This document shows, piece by piece, positions 53,552 through 63,754 of a stretch of 64,000 bases of DNA; the first letter of the stretch is position 1; the number at the start of each line of letters is the position of its first letter. The stretch spans positions 40,624,601 to 40,688,600 of the forward strand of contig JASEVX010000013.1 of assembly GCA_031761405.1 (NCBI GenBank). The letters run 5' to 3'. Below the pieces are notes generated by a model. It ran no database searches. It saw only the letters and a list, made by a program, of their open reading frames with translations, and was not told where the DNA came from. Position numbers and translations under genes: made by a program. The stretch is from Serripes groenlandicus (lineage: Eukaryota > Mollusca > Bivalvia > Cardiida > Cardiidae).

Positions 53552-53989
53552 TAATTCAAAGGGGAGTCACTCTAGTGCAGCCAAATTCAAGGGAAGTAAG
53601 CAATGTGGTATTTGTTTGGGACTAGAAATTTGTAATTCGATAAATGTGAATAAAAACATAATTCGTCTATTTTTGGTTATTAAAACAGTTAATTTTGGTT
53701 TAAATTGTCATATATTTTTATAAAATCTGTAAATAAAAACCTCCGGATATCACCTTTAAATATAACATATAATTTGGTTTAATCAAGGACACTATATTAT
53801 CCAAAACTGTGTGTATCTATCTCTCTCTCTCCCATTAATGTTCAATCCTACTGGGAACCTAGACATTTGATGATTCGAGGATCTCGATCATCACACTTGA
53901 AGTCACACAGTTTGAAATTATTGTTATACAATGCAACGTACGTATCACTAAGCAAAGACATATAAACACACTCAAATATGTCTCTGCAC

Positions 53990-54080
53990 AAAAAGAGCCA
54001 TCATCGGTACCCAGGTTATTCATAAAATATATGATCATATATTTTATGAATAGCCTTGGTACCGAGGATGAAAATGAGCT
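53990..54080. repeat. Long AT-rich palindrome
   Basis: CGGTACCCAGGTTATTCAT pairs with ATGAATAGCCTTGGTACCG around ATATATGATCATATAT. Confidence 0.8.
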
Positions 54081-54084
54081 ATCT

Positions 54085-54219
54085 TTGATTGTATGATACA
54101 GCACTTTCAGCAGTATTTCAGTCATAGATCGCGATGATTCTTGGAGATAAATGACCAATACGGTTTAAATGCGTATTCTGACACCAGCGTATCAGTCGTA
54201 ATGCTGTCCCCGAAACAAT
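54085..54219 (-). repeat. SINE fragment
   Basis: CAGCACTTTCAGCAGTATTTC core and CGTAATGCTGTCCCC match the SINEs at 12196 and 63272; it leads directly into the 35-bp array. Confidence 0.6.
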
Positions 54220-54606
54220 GAACACCACGGAGGGAAGTCACTAAGTACTACCCTGAACACCACTGAGGGAAACTACTAAGAACTACCATGAACACCACAG
54301 AGGGAAGCCGATAAGAACTGCCATGAACACCAGGGATGGAAGCGAATAATTTTACCATGAACACCCCGGAGGGAAGCCACTAATAACTAACATGAACACC
54401 ACGGAGGGAAGCCACTAAGAATTACCATGAACACCACTGGGGAAGCCACTAATTATACCATGAACACCACGGAGGGAAGTCACTAATAACTAACATGAAC
54501 ACCACGGAAGGAAGCCACTATAAGTACTACCCTGAACACCACGGAGTGAAGCCACATAGTAATACCATGAACACCACGGAAGGAATTAAGCCACTAAGTA
54601 CTACCA
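54220..54606. repeat. 35-bp minisatellite, 11 copies
   Basis: GAACACCACGGAGGGAAG starts at 54220, 54255, 54290, 54325, 54359, 54394, 54429, 54462, 54497, 54534 and 54569. The unit corresponds to the GAGCGCCAAGGAGGGAAGCC segment of the SINE it is attached to. Confidence 0.85.
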
Positions 54607-54990
54607 GTTTACCTGAATGCAAATGTTAATTTGTTTTTAAATAATACACTTATCACAACAGTCTACTATGCTGTGTTCAGTTTGATTCAATTATATCATT
54701 AACTATTCTTTTTTCTCCTTCCGTTAATATACATGGCCTTCTCTGAAGCATTGTCGTATATGGTTAACTATATACATAAGGTGAGGCGCGAACAAGTGCA
54801 ATTGAAACAAGGTAGGCTACCTTCTGGTTCCACAGGCGGACAGTTTGGTGGGGGGGGGGGGGGGGGAATAAGGTGGCGGAGATAGCTGGAATGGCCGCAC
54901 GGCACCTCACATCTATATGAATATAGGCCTACCCTGGTCGCTGTAGAGGCGACAGTAGGGGAACTGAGGCACAGGATGTCAATGTGGCTC
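54607..54990. other. Unassigned sequence with a long G run
   Basis: A run of about 18 G near 54850-54867 is the only marked feature. Confidence 0.4.
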
Positions 54991-57110
54991 TGTACAATCC
55001 TATACATCATGGTCAGTTTGGGCCTTCTGATGTCTATGCTGGAATGGTTGCCAGCCGAGATTTGATTTCATATGGGAGGTGCTGCTTGTTGTCCTGTAGC
55101 TAGTCGCCTGTAGACGAACCGATCAGCCCTGTGACGGACAGCCTCTAGGTGCTGTATGTTGGTGTCATACTCTAGATTTGGCCTGACGGGGAACTTGTTG
55201 GCCTGGAATTTCGACTCCTTTCAACAACTGGAGGGTTCCTTCGAATTAAGGCCCATTTTTAGTCGACATGTGACTTCCAAAATAGGTCGTTTTGAAGCAT
55301 GAGCCCAATGTACATTTTTTGTAATGACCACCGTGTGGTTTACCATGGCTGGTGCAGTTTACCATGGGTGGATGTCTAGTTCCTCCTTCAAAGTGGAAGA
55401 TTGGTTTGTGATGTGCCGGTAGAGGAAACAGTCACCAGTTAAAATGCGAGAGATGGAAATTACTCTATCAAAAAGGTCATACATACATGTATATAGAAGG
55501 GGAAGAATTGGGATAAGTGGTGTGACCCTTTATGTGGAACGCCGGATGTGACAGGGGCGGAGGCCGACATGTTACCCTCCATAATATCATTCTGGCTTAG
55601 ACTATTCGTCAGGAAGCTTAATTTGTAACAATCTTAAAACTGGAAATCCGATGCCGTTGTGTCGCAGCTTGATCAGCAGTCTCTCATCAGGGACCTTTTC
55701 AAATGCATTGCTGTAGTTGAGGAATACTTCATCTCTAACTGATCCACATCGTCTAGACCAGCGGTAAGGTATTGGATCGTGAGAAAGAGCTGAAACTCGT
55801 AAGATCATTTGGTGGGAGTCCAGTTGTGAGATGGTCTAGTAATGTATGATGTGTTCTAGCACCTTGTAGGGGACTGATTTCAAAGAGAATGGTCTGTAGT
55901 TGACTAGGATTCCTCGGTCACATTTCTTGAACATTGGGATGGCGTTTGCTAATCTCCAGATATCTGAGACCATGCGTTGTTGGAATAAAGCTTGCTACTT
56001 CATTGAGTCGGTAGAGCGTATACTCCTGCTGCTTTGTGTTGGTCCAACGCGTTGAAGCGTTTTCGCACGTTTGCCTCACCAATGTTTAAGAAGTGGATGA
56101 TCAGTTATGGGTCTGCAGGTATGGTGAGAGATAGGTGGTGTCCTCTCCAGTGAACTAGCTGACTGTTCAGGATGGTTGCTTTGACCTTCGGAACACCAAG
56201 TACAACGCCATCATAATTGAGGGGGGAGATGCCAATAGCGTCACTACTTAATAAATGTGTAGAGACTTTTGGTTTACCTGCCTTCGGCTACTGTTTCCCG
56301 GACGTAGTTGTTAAAGGCCTTTCTACATGCATACTGTGTGCCTCTTTGGAGTTCCGTGTATCGCTGGTCATCCATGTACCATCTTGTTGTTGTTGCATTG
56401 CGGTAGGCCCTCTTTTACTTTCCTGTCTACAGAGGTGTTCCACTCTTACATTTATCCACAGTTTACTATAGCGTGTGGAAGACACATTTGATAAGACATT
56501 CGTGTAGATGACCAGTGTACGATAGTCTTTAAGGAGGCCCAGAGTGTCATTGTCGGCGAAACATGTGTGTTGTAATGCTGCTTGATGCAAGGTGGTGACA
56601 CCCGCTTGTTTCCACAGCAGGGTCTTCCGTCTTAGGGGGTCGCTCGCTGCCTTGACAACATGGTTGAGACCTGAATGAACACTATGCCATGGTCGCTGGT
56701 CCCTGGTGTTGTTTTGCACTTTTCAATAAGCGATTGTGTTCCTGCCTCTTGTTGAAGTTGCTACTACTTGTTAAGGACAAGTCTCTAAGAGCAAGTGCAA
56801 GATTATTTGGTTGCTGTTATTGCCTTTGATAGTGCATGTCTCCTAGCTTATGTGAGGTATATTAATGTCGCCGAATATATGGATATGCAATGTACAGCTC
56901 CTTTATCTCCATACCAATCTCTTCCATGAATCCGGCATTGCTTCTTGGTGGGTGGTGGACATCTCTAACAATCAGCAGATGATTTCCATGACCCTTAAAA
57001 GAGGTAGCGCAGATCTCGGTCCATGTGGTGAAATGGATCAGTGCCTGTGGTGTTGTCTCTGTTGACAATCATCACTCCACCATGACAGCTATGTGTACGA
57101 TCAACGCTGT
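54991..57110 (-). pseudogene. Decayed LINE with APE-type endonuclease and reverse transcriptase (CR1/Jockey-like)
   Basis: Minus-strand fragments in 5'-to-3' order: GGVMIVNRDNTT (about 57050), LLIVRDVHHPPR (about 56960) and FGDINIPHIS (about 56870), the latter being the endonuclease G-D-x-N-x-P motif. Then come LWINVRVEHL in the linker (about 56460), NAFEKVPDERLLIKLRHNG in the RT palm (about 55690), LTGDCFLYRHI where F-A-D-D is expected (about 55440), and VRPNLEYDTN with RHRADRFVYR in the thumb (about 55150). The YADD-type catalytic pair is lost and frames are broken, so it is dead. The class rests on motif order only. Confidence 0.75.
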
Positions 57111-57905
57111 CTATCTTTTGTTTAAATGTATATATTGCTTCTTTTCTTCGGTGACTTTTAAATCAAAAACGAATTTAGACGACTTTTGACACGTATTGAG
57201 AAGACTTTAAAAACAGATGGTATGCAGAGAAAAGGGTAATATTCATAGAAACCATGAACAATTTCTCTTTTTTCTTTCACTTATTTGACTTTTCATCTTT
57301 ATTAAAACCCTGAAAATAACGTTAAGACTTTGCCTAGTTCGACAGTAGTTAAATATTGTTGATGCCATGATATATTTAGAATCTTTAGATGCAATGGTGT
57401 ATGACATCGAGCTCAGGCTATTTTTTTCTTAAAGTGGGGTCAAATGTCATGTATAGAACATATTTATGTGGTTCTGACAAAGTTTGTGGGACAGACAAAA
57501 AGATGGTCGAGGTAGGGGACTAATCAAACATTCCTAACATTATAGTTTGGCCTTGTAGTTTTAGATGTGAAATTTATGAATGCTTGCCTTTTGGGCATAC
57601 TACGGGTAAACAAATCGACGGCGAAGCCGGCGATGTTTCCCGTCAATAGGTAATGTGTATGAACTTTGCAAAATTTTGCTATACCGTCTTTCCAAAAAGT
57701 GTGTCCAGAGCGAACTTTTCGATGCATGTATGCAGTCACGATACTCGTACGTTTTCATTGGATGAAAAGAAAATATCGAAAAAAAAAAAAAATCTAGAGG
57801 AAATAATTAAATATGATAATACGTACACGATAAAGGAACGAGCACAAATTATTTTATGTGTGATATATAATTTGCGTGTAATAACACTCGTCGTCTATAT
57901 TTAAA
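57111..57905. other. Unassigned sequence upstream of the OTU-like remnant
   Basis: A very degraded family A scrap may lie at 57172-57240. The last 200 bp before 57906 could hold a promoter, but no motif is convincing. Confidence 0.25.
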
Positions 57906-58121
57906 ATGAGTCCAAATAAAAACTCGTATGTTTTTTTTGACTTTCCGGATGTTGATAAACAAAAAAACATGTCTGGTACCCTGAATTACAAAATTGTTAA
58001 ATTACACAAAGCAGAGGACCAGTTCATTCGGTTAACCTATCTTTCGTCTGCAAAGGTTTCACTATGTCGGCGCCACCTTTTGGAAACTAGGCAGTTTAAG
58101 TCAGCGTTGTTTATTTACAAG
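57906..58121 (+). CDS. Exon-like reading frame preceding the OTU-like remnant
   Basis: ATG opens 71 codons (MSPNKNSYVFFDFPDVDKQK … RRHLLETRQFKSALFIYK) ending at TACAA|GTAAGT, a consensus donor. No family recognised. Same strand as, and 330 bp before, the OTU-like frame, so probably an upstream exon of the same element. Confidence 0.35.
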
Positions 58122-58453
58122 TAAGTAGACACATTATTAATAATTCAGAGTGCTTATTTATTATTTAGTCGATTTATTATATTGAATCTGTTCTTAAACT
58201 CAAATTTAAGTTTTAATTTTTGGTTATTTTTAATTTCTATTTTGTTAGTGTGTTTATTTTTTTAATCATGATTGGAGTAAAAGATATTTCCTATTGAGAC
58301 AAAAAACAACATTAAGTTGAAATAGGGATTTTAATCATAGAAACTGGAAGTTAGCTGATAATTTTACTAACAACATATTTAAAATCATTTAATTCTTGAA
58401 CTAAACATTATACTCTATCATGTTATCTATAAATAAATAAATAATATGTCAAA

Positions 58454-59433
58454 ATGGTAGGTGTTATTTTGAATGAACATTGTTACAGTCTGAATCCAAG
58501 GTTACAAAGTAACAATATTTGTCAGAACCCTGTTTCCTTTGATCATCCATATTGTTCAATAAAAACACCACCAGCTTCTTTTAATGCTAATGATAATCAC
58601 TCCTCCTCAAAGCCCAAAACAACAAAATCAGAAAGGTCTAAAAGATCAAAATTAAAAAAAGATAAAAAGAAATTTAATGCTTTGAAGAAAAATGGAAATG
58701 TCCAAAGAAAAAGACAGACAAAAGTAAATTTTCAAAAATCTAGGAAGAATCGTGAAATCCTGAAAAGTACAAAATCAAATGATGTCCAGACCTCTTTTAA
58801 GGAATGCAAGGTTTAGAAAAGTGTTAAAAAACAACATGCATTATTTGATTTAAGGACATATACTGGTACATATAATACTGTTACCATTAATGAAATCAAC
58901 ATGAAATCACTAAATGTCCGTGGAGATGAAAACTTTTTTTTTTTTCATTCACTTAGTTTATCAATAAATGGTGATTTTGAGCAAACTTATTATTACAGAC
59001 TATTAATCTGTAACTACATTCTTAACAACTGGGACCTGTGGGCCAATGCAGTGTCACTGCATCATGCTATTAGCATAAACTCTGTAAACTTGTACTGGAA
59101 CATATGATTAACATAAATGGATATGCTACTGCACTAGAAATCCAGGCTGCTTGTTTCCTCTTAACGATGGACATCAACATTTGGCTGCGTGGAATAACTT
59201 ACAGTGAAGAATTTAAACGTTTTATGCCACGCTACACTGAGCAAACATATATAACAGATAATGCAAGTGGAATTATAAATCTATTACTTCAAAATTCTCA
59301 CTTCACAGTGTTAACAGGGTTGAATGAGCAAAATAACATTGAGTCTGATATAACCATTTCTTCCAAAAATGATGATTGTCATTTCAACACCTTACAGAAT
59401 AATGATCTTGTTTGGTGGCATGTCAGCTACTAA
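58454..59433 (+). pseudogene. OTU-like cysteine protease remnant lacking its catalytic Cys
   Basis: One frame runs from 58454 through a lysine-rich region (RSKRSKLKKDKKKFNALKK). It then meets a TAG at 58814-58816 and continues in the same frame to RGDEN FFFFHSLSLSING. This is the OTU box G-D-G-N-C-F-F-R with the catalytic Cys replaced: a run of 12 T sits where TGT TTT TTT would be expected. A one-base frameshift near 59100 moves on to NGYATALEIQAACFLLTMDI and NSHFTVLTGL, which carry the G-x-W/Y-A-x-x-x-E-I block and the catalytic His. OTU enzymes cleave ubiquitin; this copy cannot. OTU domains also occur in some transposons, and the repeat setting favours a mobile origin. Confidence 0.6.
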
Positions 59434-60060
59434 TCTACAGTATTTACATTCTTAACCACTCTTCTTTCGTTATTTACAAGCCTCTATCAGTGAAACTTGT
59501 ATTTGAAACCTGAGAAATAAAGGCAGGAACTGACCAGCCTTATTACATTCTCACCTATAAATTACATTTTATCATTTCAACACCTTACAGAATACTGTAT
59601 TGATTGGTGGCATTTCAGCTACTAATCTACAGTATTTACATTCTTAACCACTCTTTTTTCGTTATTTACAACCCTCTATCAGTGAAACTTGTATTTGAAA
59701 CATGAGAAATAAAGGCAGGAACTGACCAGCCTTATTACATTCTCACCTATACATTACATTTTATCATTTTCAACATCTTACAGAATACTGATCTTGTTTG
59801 GTGGCATGTCAGCTACTAATCTACAGTATTTACATGCTTAACCACTCTTCTTTCGTTATTTACAACCCGCTATCAGTGAAACTTGTATTTGAAACCTGAG
59901 AAATAAAGGCAGGAACTGACCAGCCTTATTACATTCTCATCTATACATAATACATTACATTTTATCATTTCAACACCTTACAGAATACTGTATTGATTTG
60001 GTGGCATGTCAGCTACTAATCTACAGCATTTACTGTACATTATTATTTTATAAACCAGTC
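59380..60060 (+). repeat. 193-200 bp tandem array seeded by the 3' end of the OTU-like gene
   Basis: CTTACAGAATA starts recur at 59391, 59584, 59777 and 59977, each followed by TTGGTGGCATGTCAGCTAC and later by GAAATAAAGGCAGGAACTG. The first copy overlaps the last codons of the pseudogene. A further unit resumes at 61362 beyond the LTR. Confidence 0.8.
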
Positions 60061-60140
60061 TTTTTCGATATATCACTTGAAAGAATTAAGAAATTGGCCA
60101 ACCTTGTGTTCTCTCTTCTATTCATTATATGTTAAAATAT

Positions 60141-61308
60141 TGTTACGAGCCCGTGGTTATCTCCAATGACTCCTAAGGGTAACTGGACGGTCTATGTTTT
60201 AACTCTCGAAAAGTAAAAACGGATGGCAAGTTTGGGGATCTTTCCTTAACTGCTACTATTAGGGGTGGACTCCAGTATAATGATGGTACTAATTAACAAA
60301 ATATCTTGGATAGGACTAAGCGGAATAAGATAGAGAATAAATTTATCAATAATTTATTAATGCATAGAATGTAAACTTAAACTGAGATGATGATCAGGAT
60401 GCTAATACAAAATATAGAAAATAAACACTAATAAGACAGATGCTGACTAGGTATTTCTTAAATATAATACTGCAAACAACAATCAGTTAACTAATCTTCT
60501 AAACAATAGTGTTGAGCTTAAAGTAATGATATTCTTTTTCCTTTTAAATCTTATTATAAACTACTTAAAATTATCCTTATGCAACTGACGCTTCTTTTGA
60601 GTGAAATGTAAAAATGGAAATGAAGTATAATGGAAAAATAAGTTAAACTAAAGAAAAGTGAGCAAAATCAACCCTAACCTAAGAAAACAAAAATTGGAGT
60701 CCTCGAACGCACCGAGAGCGGGGTATATATAGTCGCAAGCTGCCCACAGCATATGCGGGAATCACGCAACGTCCCGCATTTCCACTGATGCGGGATGCAC
60801 ACAATAGTTTGACAGCTCGCACCCGCGGGCCCCTCCCACTATTGCGAGCATCCACTGCAAATCAGGTCAATTCTATTACTTTTCCCACTAAACTAATTTT
60901 GCACCTTAGAATAACCAATTGAGTTAAATATAACAAGTTATATACAAACAAACTAATAGCAAGTGTATAATTACCACAATTTATGGAGAAATCGGCCTTT
61001 TACTCGATGATTCTTGTAACTAGGGTAAACAATCCCATAGTGCACTGCGTATGCAAATGAGTTAAAATGGCGCCGATCACGTTCGTACCAGGAAATAATG
61101 GATCGAAAAGGACCGTAAATCGTAATTGACTGCGCCATGCAGCTAACTCAGTAATCAATGTTTTCAACTAGTGTTAAAGCAACCATCCATGACTGAGTTA
61201 GGAAGATGTGACAAATAATAACGACTTATTTCACAAATTGCAAGCGTTCCGTTCCCAATAACTTTCGTAACCAGTATAGAATTTATACGTAAAATCTGAA
61301 TCGCTACA
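60141..61308. mobile_element. Solo LTR, about 1.17 kb
   Basis: Begins TGTTACGAGCCCGTGG and ends TCGCTACA (TG…CA), flanked by ATAT at 60137-60140 and 61309-61312. A TATA box (GGTATATATAG, about 60722) and a GC-rich stretch with CCCGCGGGCCCC follow. No gag-pol internal region is attached, so it is a solo LTR, probably of a Ty3/gypsy-type element by its termini. Confidence 0.7.
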
Positions 61309-61319
61309 ATATTCTTCAA

Positions 61320-61926
61320 CCCATTTATTACATACTATTCTAGTTGTTTGGTGGCATATACCTTACAGAATACTGCTCTTGTTGAGTGTTATTTTAACCA
61401 CTTTAGCATGTCTATCTACAGTATTCCATGCAAGTCATTTTTTTTCATTAAGCATGGAAAAAAGAAGGCAAACCTGTGCCGCTTCATTTTGTCTTGTTTT
61501 ATGGCATGTCATCTATATAATTATATTTGTAATTCAAATTCATGACAGTTTTTAGTCTTAGTATTAAAGAAACAAACATACCTACCTCATCATATTCTCA
61601 TCTCTGAGCACTCCACTATTAATCATGGCTTTCAAAATGAAGGCAGGAACTGACCAGCCTCATTACTACATGTATATGTTTACATAAGTGAATATTTATT
61701 GTATGTAAGTTTAACTACACCATTTTCTTCTTGAATGTTTGGTAAATGTTAATAAACTCTCCCCTACATTACAGACTCAGTATATCAAATGCATGCACAA
61801 AAGTAAATTATTATTCTGTTCTTGTTGTGTGGCATGTCAGCTACTAAACTACAAGGTGGTAGTTTAGCTTCAAAACTAGTTTTATTATGTAGCCCATACC
61901 CACACAGACAGAAAATTACAAGCCCC
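61320..61926 (+). repeat. Diverged continuation of the 193-bp array and unassigned sequence
   Basis: ACCTTACAGAATACTG (about 61360), GAAGGCAGGAACTGACC (about 61638) and GTGGCATGTCAGCTAC (about 61830) are array phrases; the rest is unassigned. Confidence 0.5.
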
Positions 61927-62150
61927 AGCCCTTTCCCGTATATTCACACACTTTTTATCACCACTGCAGACAAATTGTGGAAACATTGTGACTAGACGAC
62001 AAATTGCTTATGGCAACTCCTCCTTTTGCCTCAATGCGTTCAACTTGATTCAACATTCATACCCCATTTAAAGAGTACTTCCACAAAGTTGCCTATATAA
62101 ATTTTTGCAAATTTGTCTGCAGCAGATGATTGTATGTAGGAAAGGGTAAA
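61927..62150 (+). mobile_element. Family A MITE, diverged
   Basis: CAGCCCTTTCCCGTATATTC left, ATGTAGGAAAGGGTAAA right. Confidence 0.65.
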
Positions 62151-62578
62151 TGTATTATCAGCTAACTCCAGTGGTTACAGCTATGTTGTATACATCAAAA
62201 TCAATACCAAAATTAATTTTAAAGTTTTTTTTGTTTCATTTTCATTTAGTTCAACGGTCATTCTTTTGGACCATTTAGATCATTTTTCAAAATTCAAAAT
62301 TTGGCTCTTAAAGAGGTGGCCTCCCCGTGGCTAGAGCTGGGCAGCATTATATCTATTACAGGTAAAATGTTGGCAAGCTGCCTCTTCCAATCATACTTAA
62401 TTTCATCTTTAATAGGAAAGACTTTATTAAATGTTTTAGATAGTTGAATCATTGGTAATTATGTTTGTGGTAAACCAATCCATTTGTTTGCCCGCAATAG
62501 GTCCCACCTATATTCATATTATAAGAAGTACTTGCTTCCTTGCGGATTCTTTATTTGCAAGAAATATTAAATATTAAA
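62151..62578. other. Unassigned sequence
   Basis: No feature recognised. Confidence 0.25.
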
Positions 62579-62731
62579 GGGTTTAATGTATGTTTTGGTA
62601 CAGTTATAAGAGTATAACACGAAATTGCCTAATTACTCAGCAAATAATGCCCGAAGGGCATTATGTCAGCTGTGTAATTTGGCTATTTCGTGTTATACTC
62701 TTATAACTGTACCAAAACATACATTAAACCC
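62579..62731. repeat. Fold-back element, 47-bp perfect arms
   Basis: Arm 62579-62625 (GGGTTTAATGTATGTTTTGG…) pairs with 62685-62731. A second small palindrome ATAATGCCCGAAGGGCATTAT occupies the loop (62645-62664). Confidence 0.85.
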
Positions 62732-63260
62732 TTATAATTGCAGTTTAAGAAAAAAACAGATATTTTCATCGAAAGAATTGTTTGAAAAGGGACATATAAA
62801 TTGAAAATTGGGATCTCTTTTTTATGTTCTTTACGCCGATAACATGATCTAATACTAGGAAAATTACCTAATACTAGGAAAATGACGTCACGTTAACTTT
62901 TTGACGTCATACGTTAGTCACTTTATGTGATAGATATAATATCTCATGAGTGTTATTTATTATTACTTTTAAAAAATTAAGCTGAATATGACCTCGGCAT
63001 AATTATTTGTGGCATTGTTTACGGTTAACTATCGAAATTAAAGGTATTTTCCGAAAGTAGTTCCGTGAACTGGTCATGTGATCAATTGCAGTTATTGGAA
63101 AATAAAAGCAATTCCTTTTAGTCACGTGATCGGTTTTGAACCAATCAAAACGAGCGATTCACCGTGCTTTTGAAGCAACTGCAATTATCGAGAAATCATC
63201 GTCGGTCTGAGTTCTTTGGTTGCGTTGTAGAGCTTTCAATGTAACGTGTACGAAATGAAC
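62732..63260. other. Unassigned sequence with short repeats
   Basis: AATACTAGGAAAAT occurs twice near 62850-62885, and TGACGTCA near 62883 and TTGACGTCAT near 62901 lie close by. CCAATCAAAACGAGCG near 63142 is CCAAT-like. No exon recognised. Confidence 0.3.
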
Positions 63261-63271
63261 GATTTATTGAT

Positions 63272-63480
63272 TGAATAAAATTGTGGTGTTTTATGCCACT
63301 TTCAAAACAAATTCAGTTATATCACGGCATTTCCTGCGAAAGTTACCAGTACTACTAGTCCATTTATCCTGACCGCAGCTAGTCAGTCGTAATGCTAACC
63401 CCACTACCCTGAGCGTCAAGGAGGGCAGCCATTACTAACATTTTTAAAGTCTTTGGTGCAAAATGAACAAGGTCCAGCGA
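63272..63480 (-). repeat. SINE, reverse orientation
   Basis: TTTTATGCCACTTTCAAAAC core, TCCATTTATCCTGAC and GAGCGTCAAGGAGGG body match 12196 and 51370; the tRNA-like head is degraded. Confidence 0.6.
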
Positions 63481-63559
63481 TGACTTCACAGTACAGTGTC
63501 AATAACCTAACACATTGTCTAGTAATAATTTAAATTTAAACGTACACACATTGATATAG

Positions 63560-63752
63560 TGTTCCAATTGCAAAGTGTTGTGGGCACAAAGCGTACCTTT
63601 TAACACGTCAATGTCTAAACTCCAAGCTCCTTGCAATCGCAGTTAGAATCCAGTAATATTACAAGTGTTATGAACACAAAACATTACCTTTTAACACGTT
63701 ACCGCGTATACTCCAAGCTCCTTGCAATTGTAATTTAAATCCAGTAATGATA
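63560..63752. repeat. 91-bp tandem duplication
   Basis: CTCCAAGCTCCTTGCAAT at about 63620 and about 63711, with TTTTAACACGT before and ATCCAGTAAT after in both. Confidence 0.65.
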
Positions 63753-63754
63753 AT

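Larger units (their letters stand above)
47844..53755. mobile_element. Kolobok-like DNA transposon, TTAA-flanked, with two decayed convergent genes
   Basis: TTAA (47840-47843 and 53756-53759) flanks 15-bp perfect terminal inverted repeats (AGGTGATATCCGGAG), extended by weaker similarity over about 200 bp. Both ends carry ATGACGTCATAGGTCG-type blocks in inverted positions (48036-48051, 53536-53551). Inside are a THAP-domain exon on + and a P2X7-C-terminal-like gene on -, pointing toward each other, each with frameshifts. TTAA targets plus a THAP protein are features of the Kolobok superfamily; piggyBac also uses TTAA but has no THAP. I saw no transposase catalytic domain, so this copy is probably decayed or non-autonomous. 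Confidence 0.65.

Noticed and set aside
47844..53755. piggyBac assignment for the 5.9 kb element
   Set aside because: TTAA fits, but its ends start AGGTG and not CCY, and it carries a THAP domain, which fits Kolobok better.
56288..56719. 143-aa minus-strand protein as a host gene
   Set aside because: It lies between LINE endonuclease and RT fragments, reads as the linker region of the same LINE, and has no gene structure of its own.
3413..62150. CRISPR-like array of regularly recurring palindromic repeats
   Set aside because: Copies are about 230 bp MITEs in both orientations with variable gaps and TTAA targets, in an intron-containing genome; there are no cas genes or uniform spacers.
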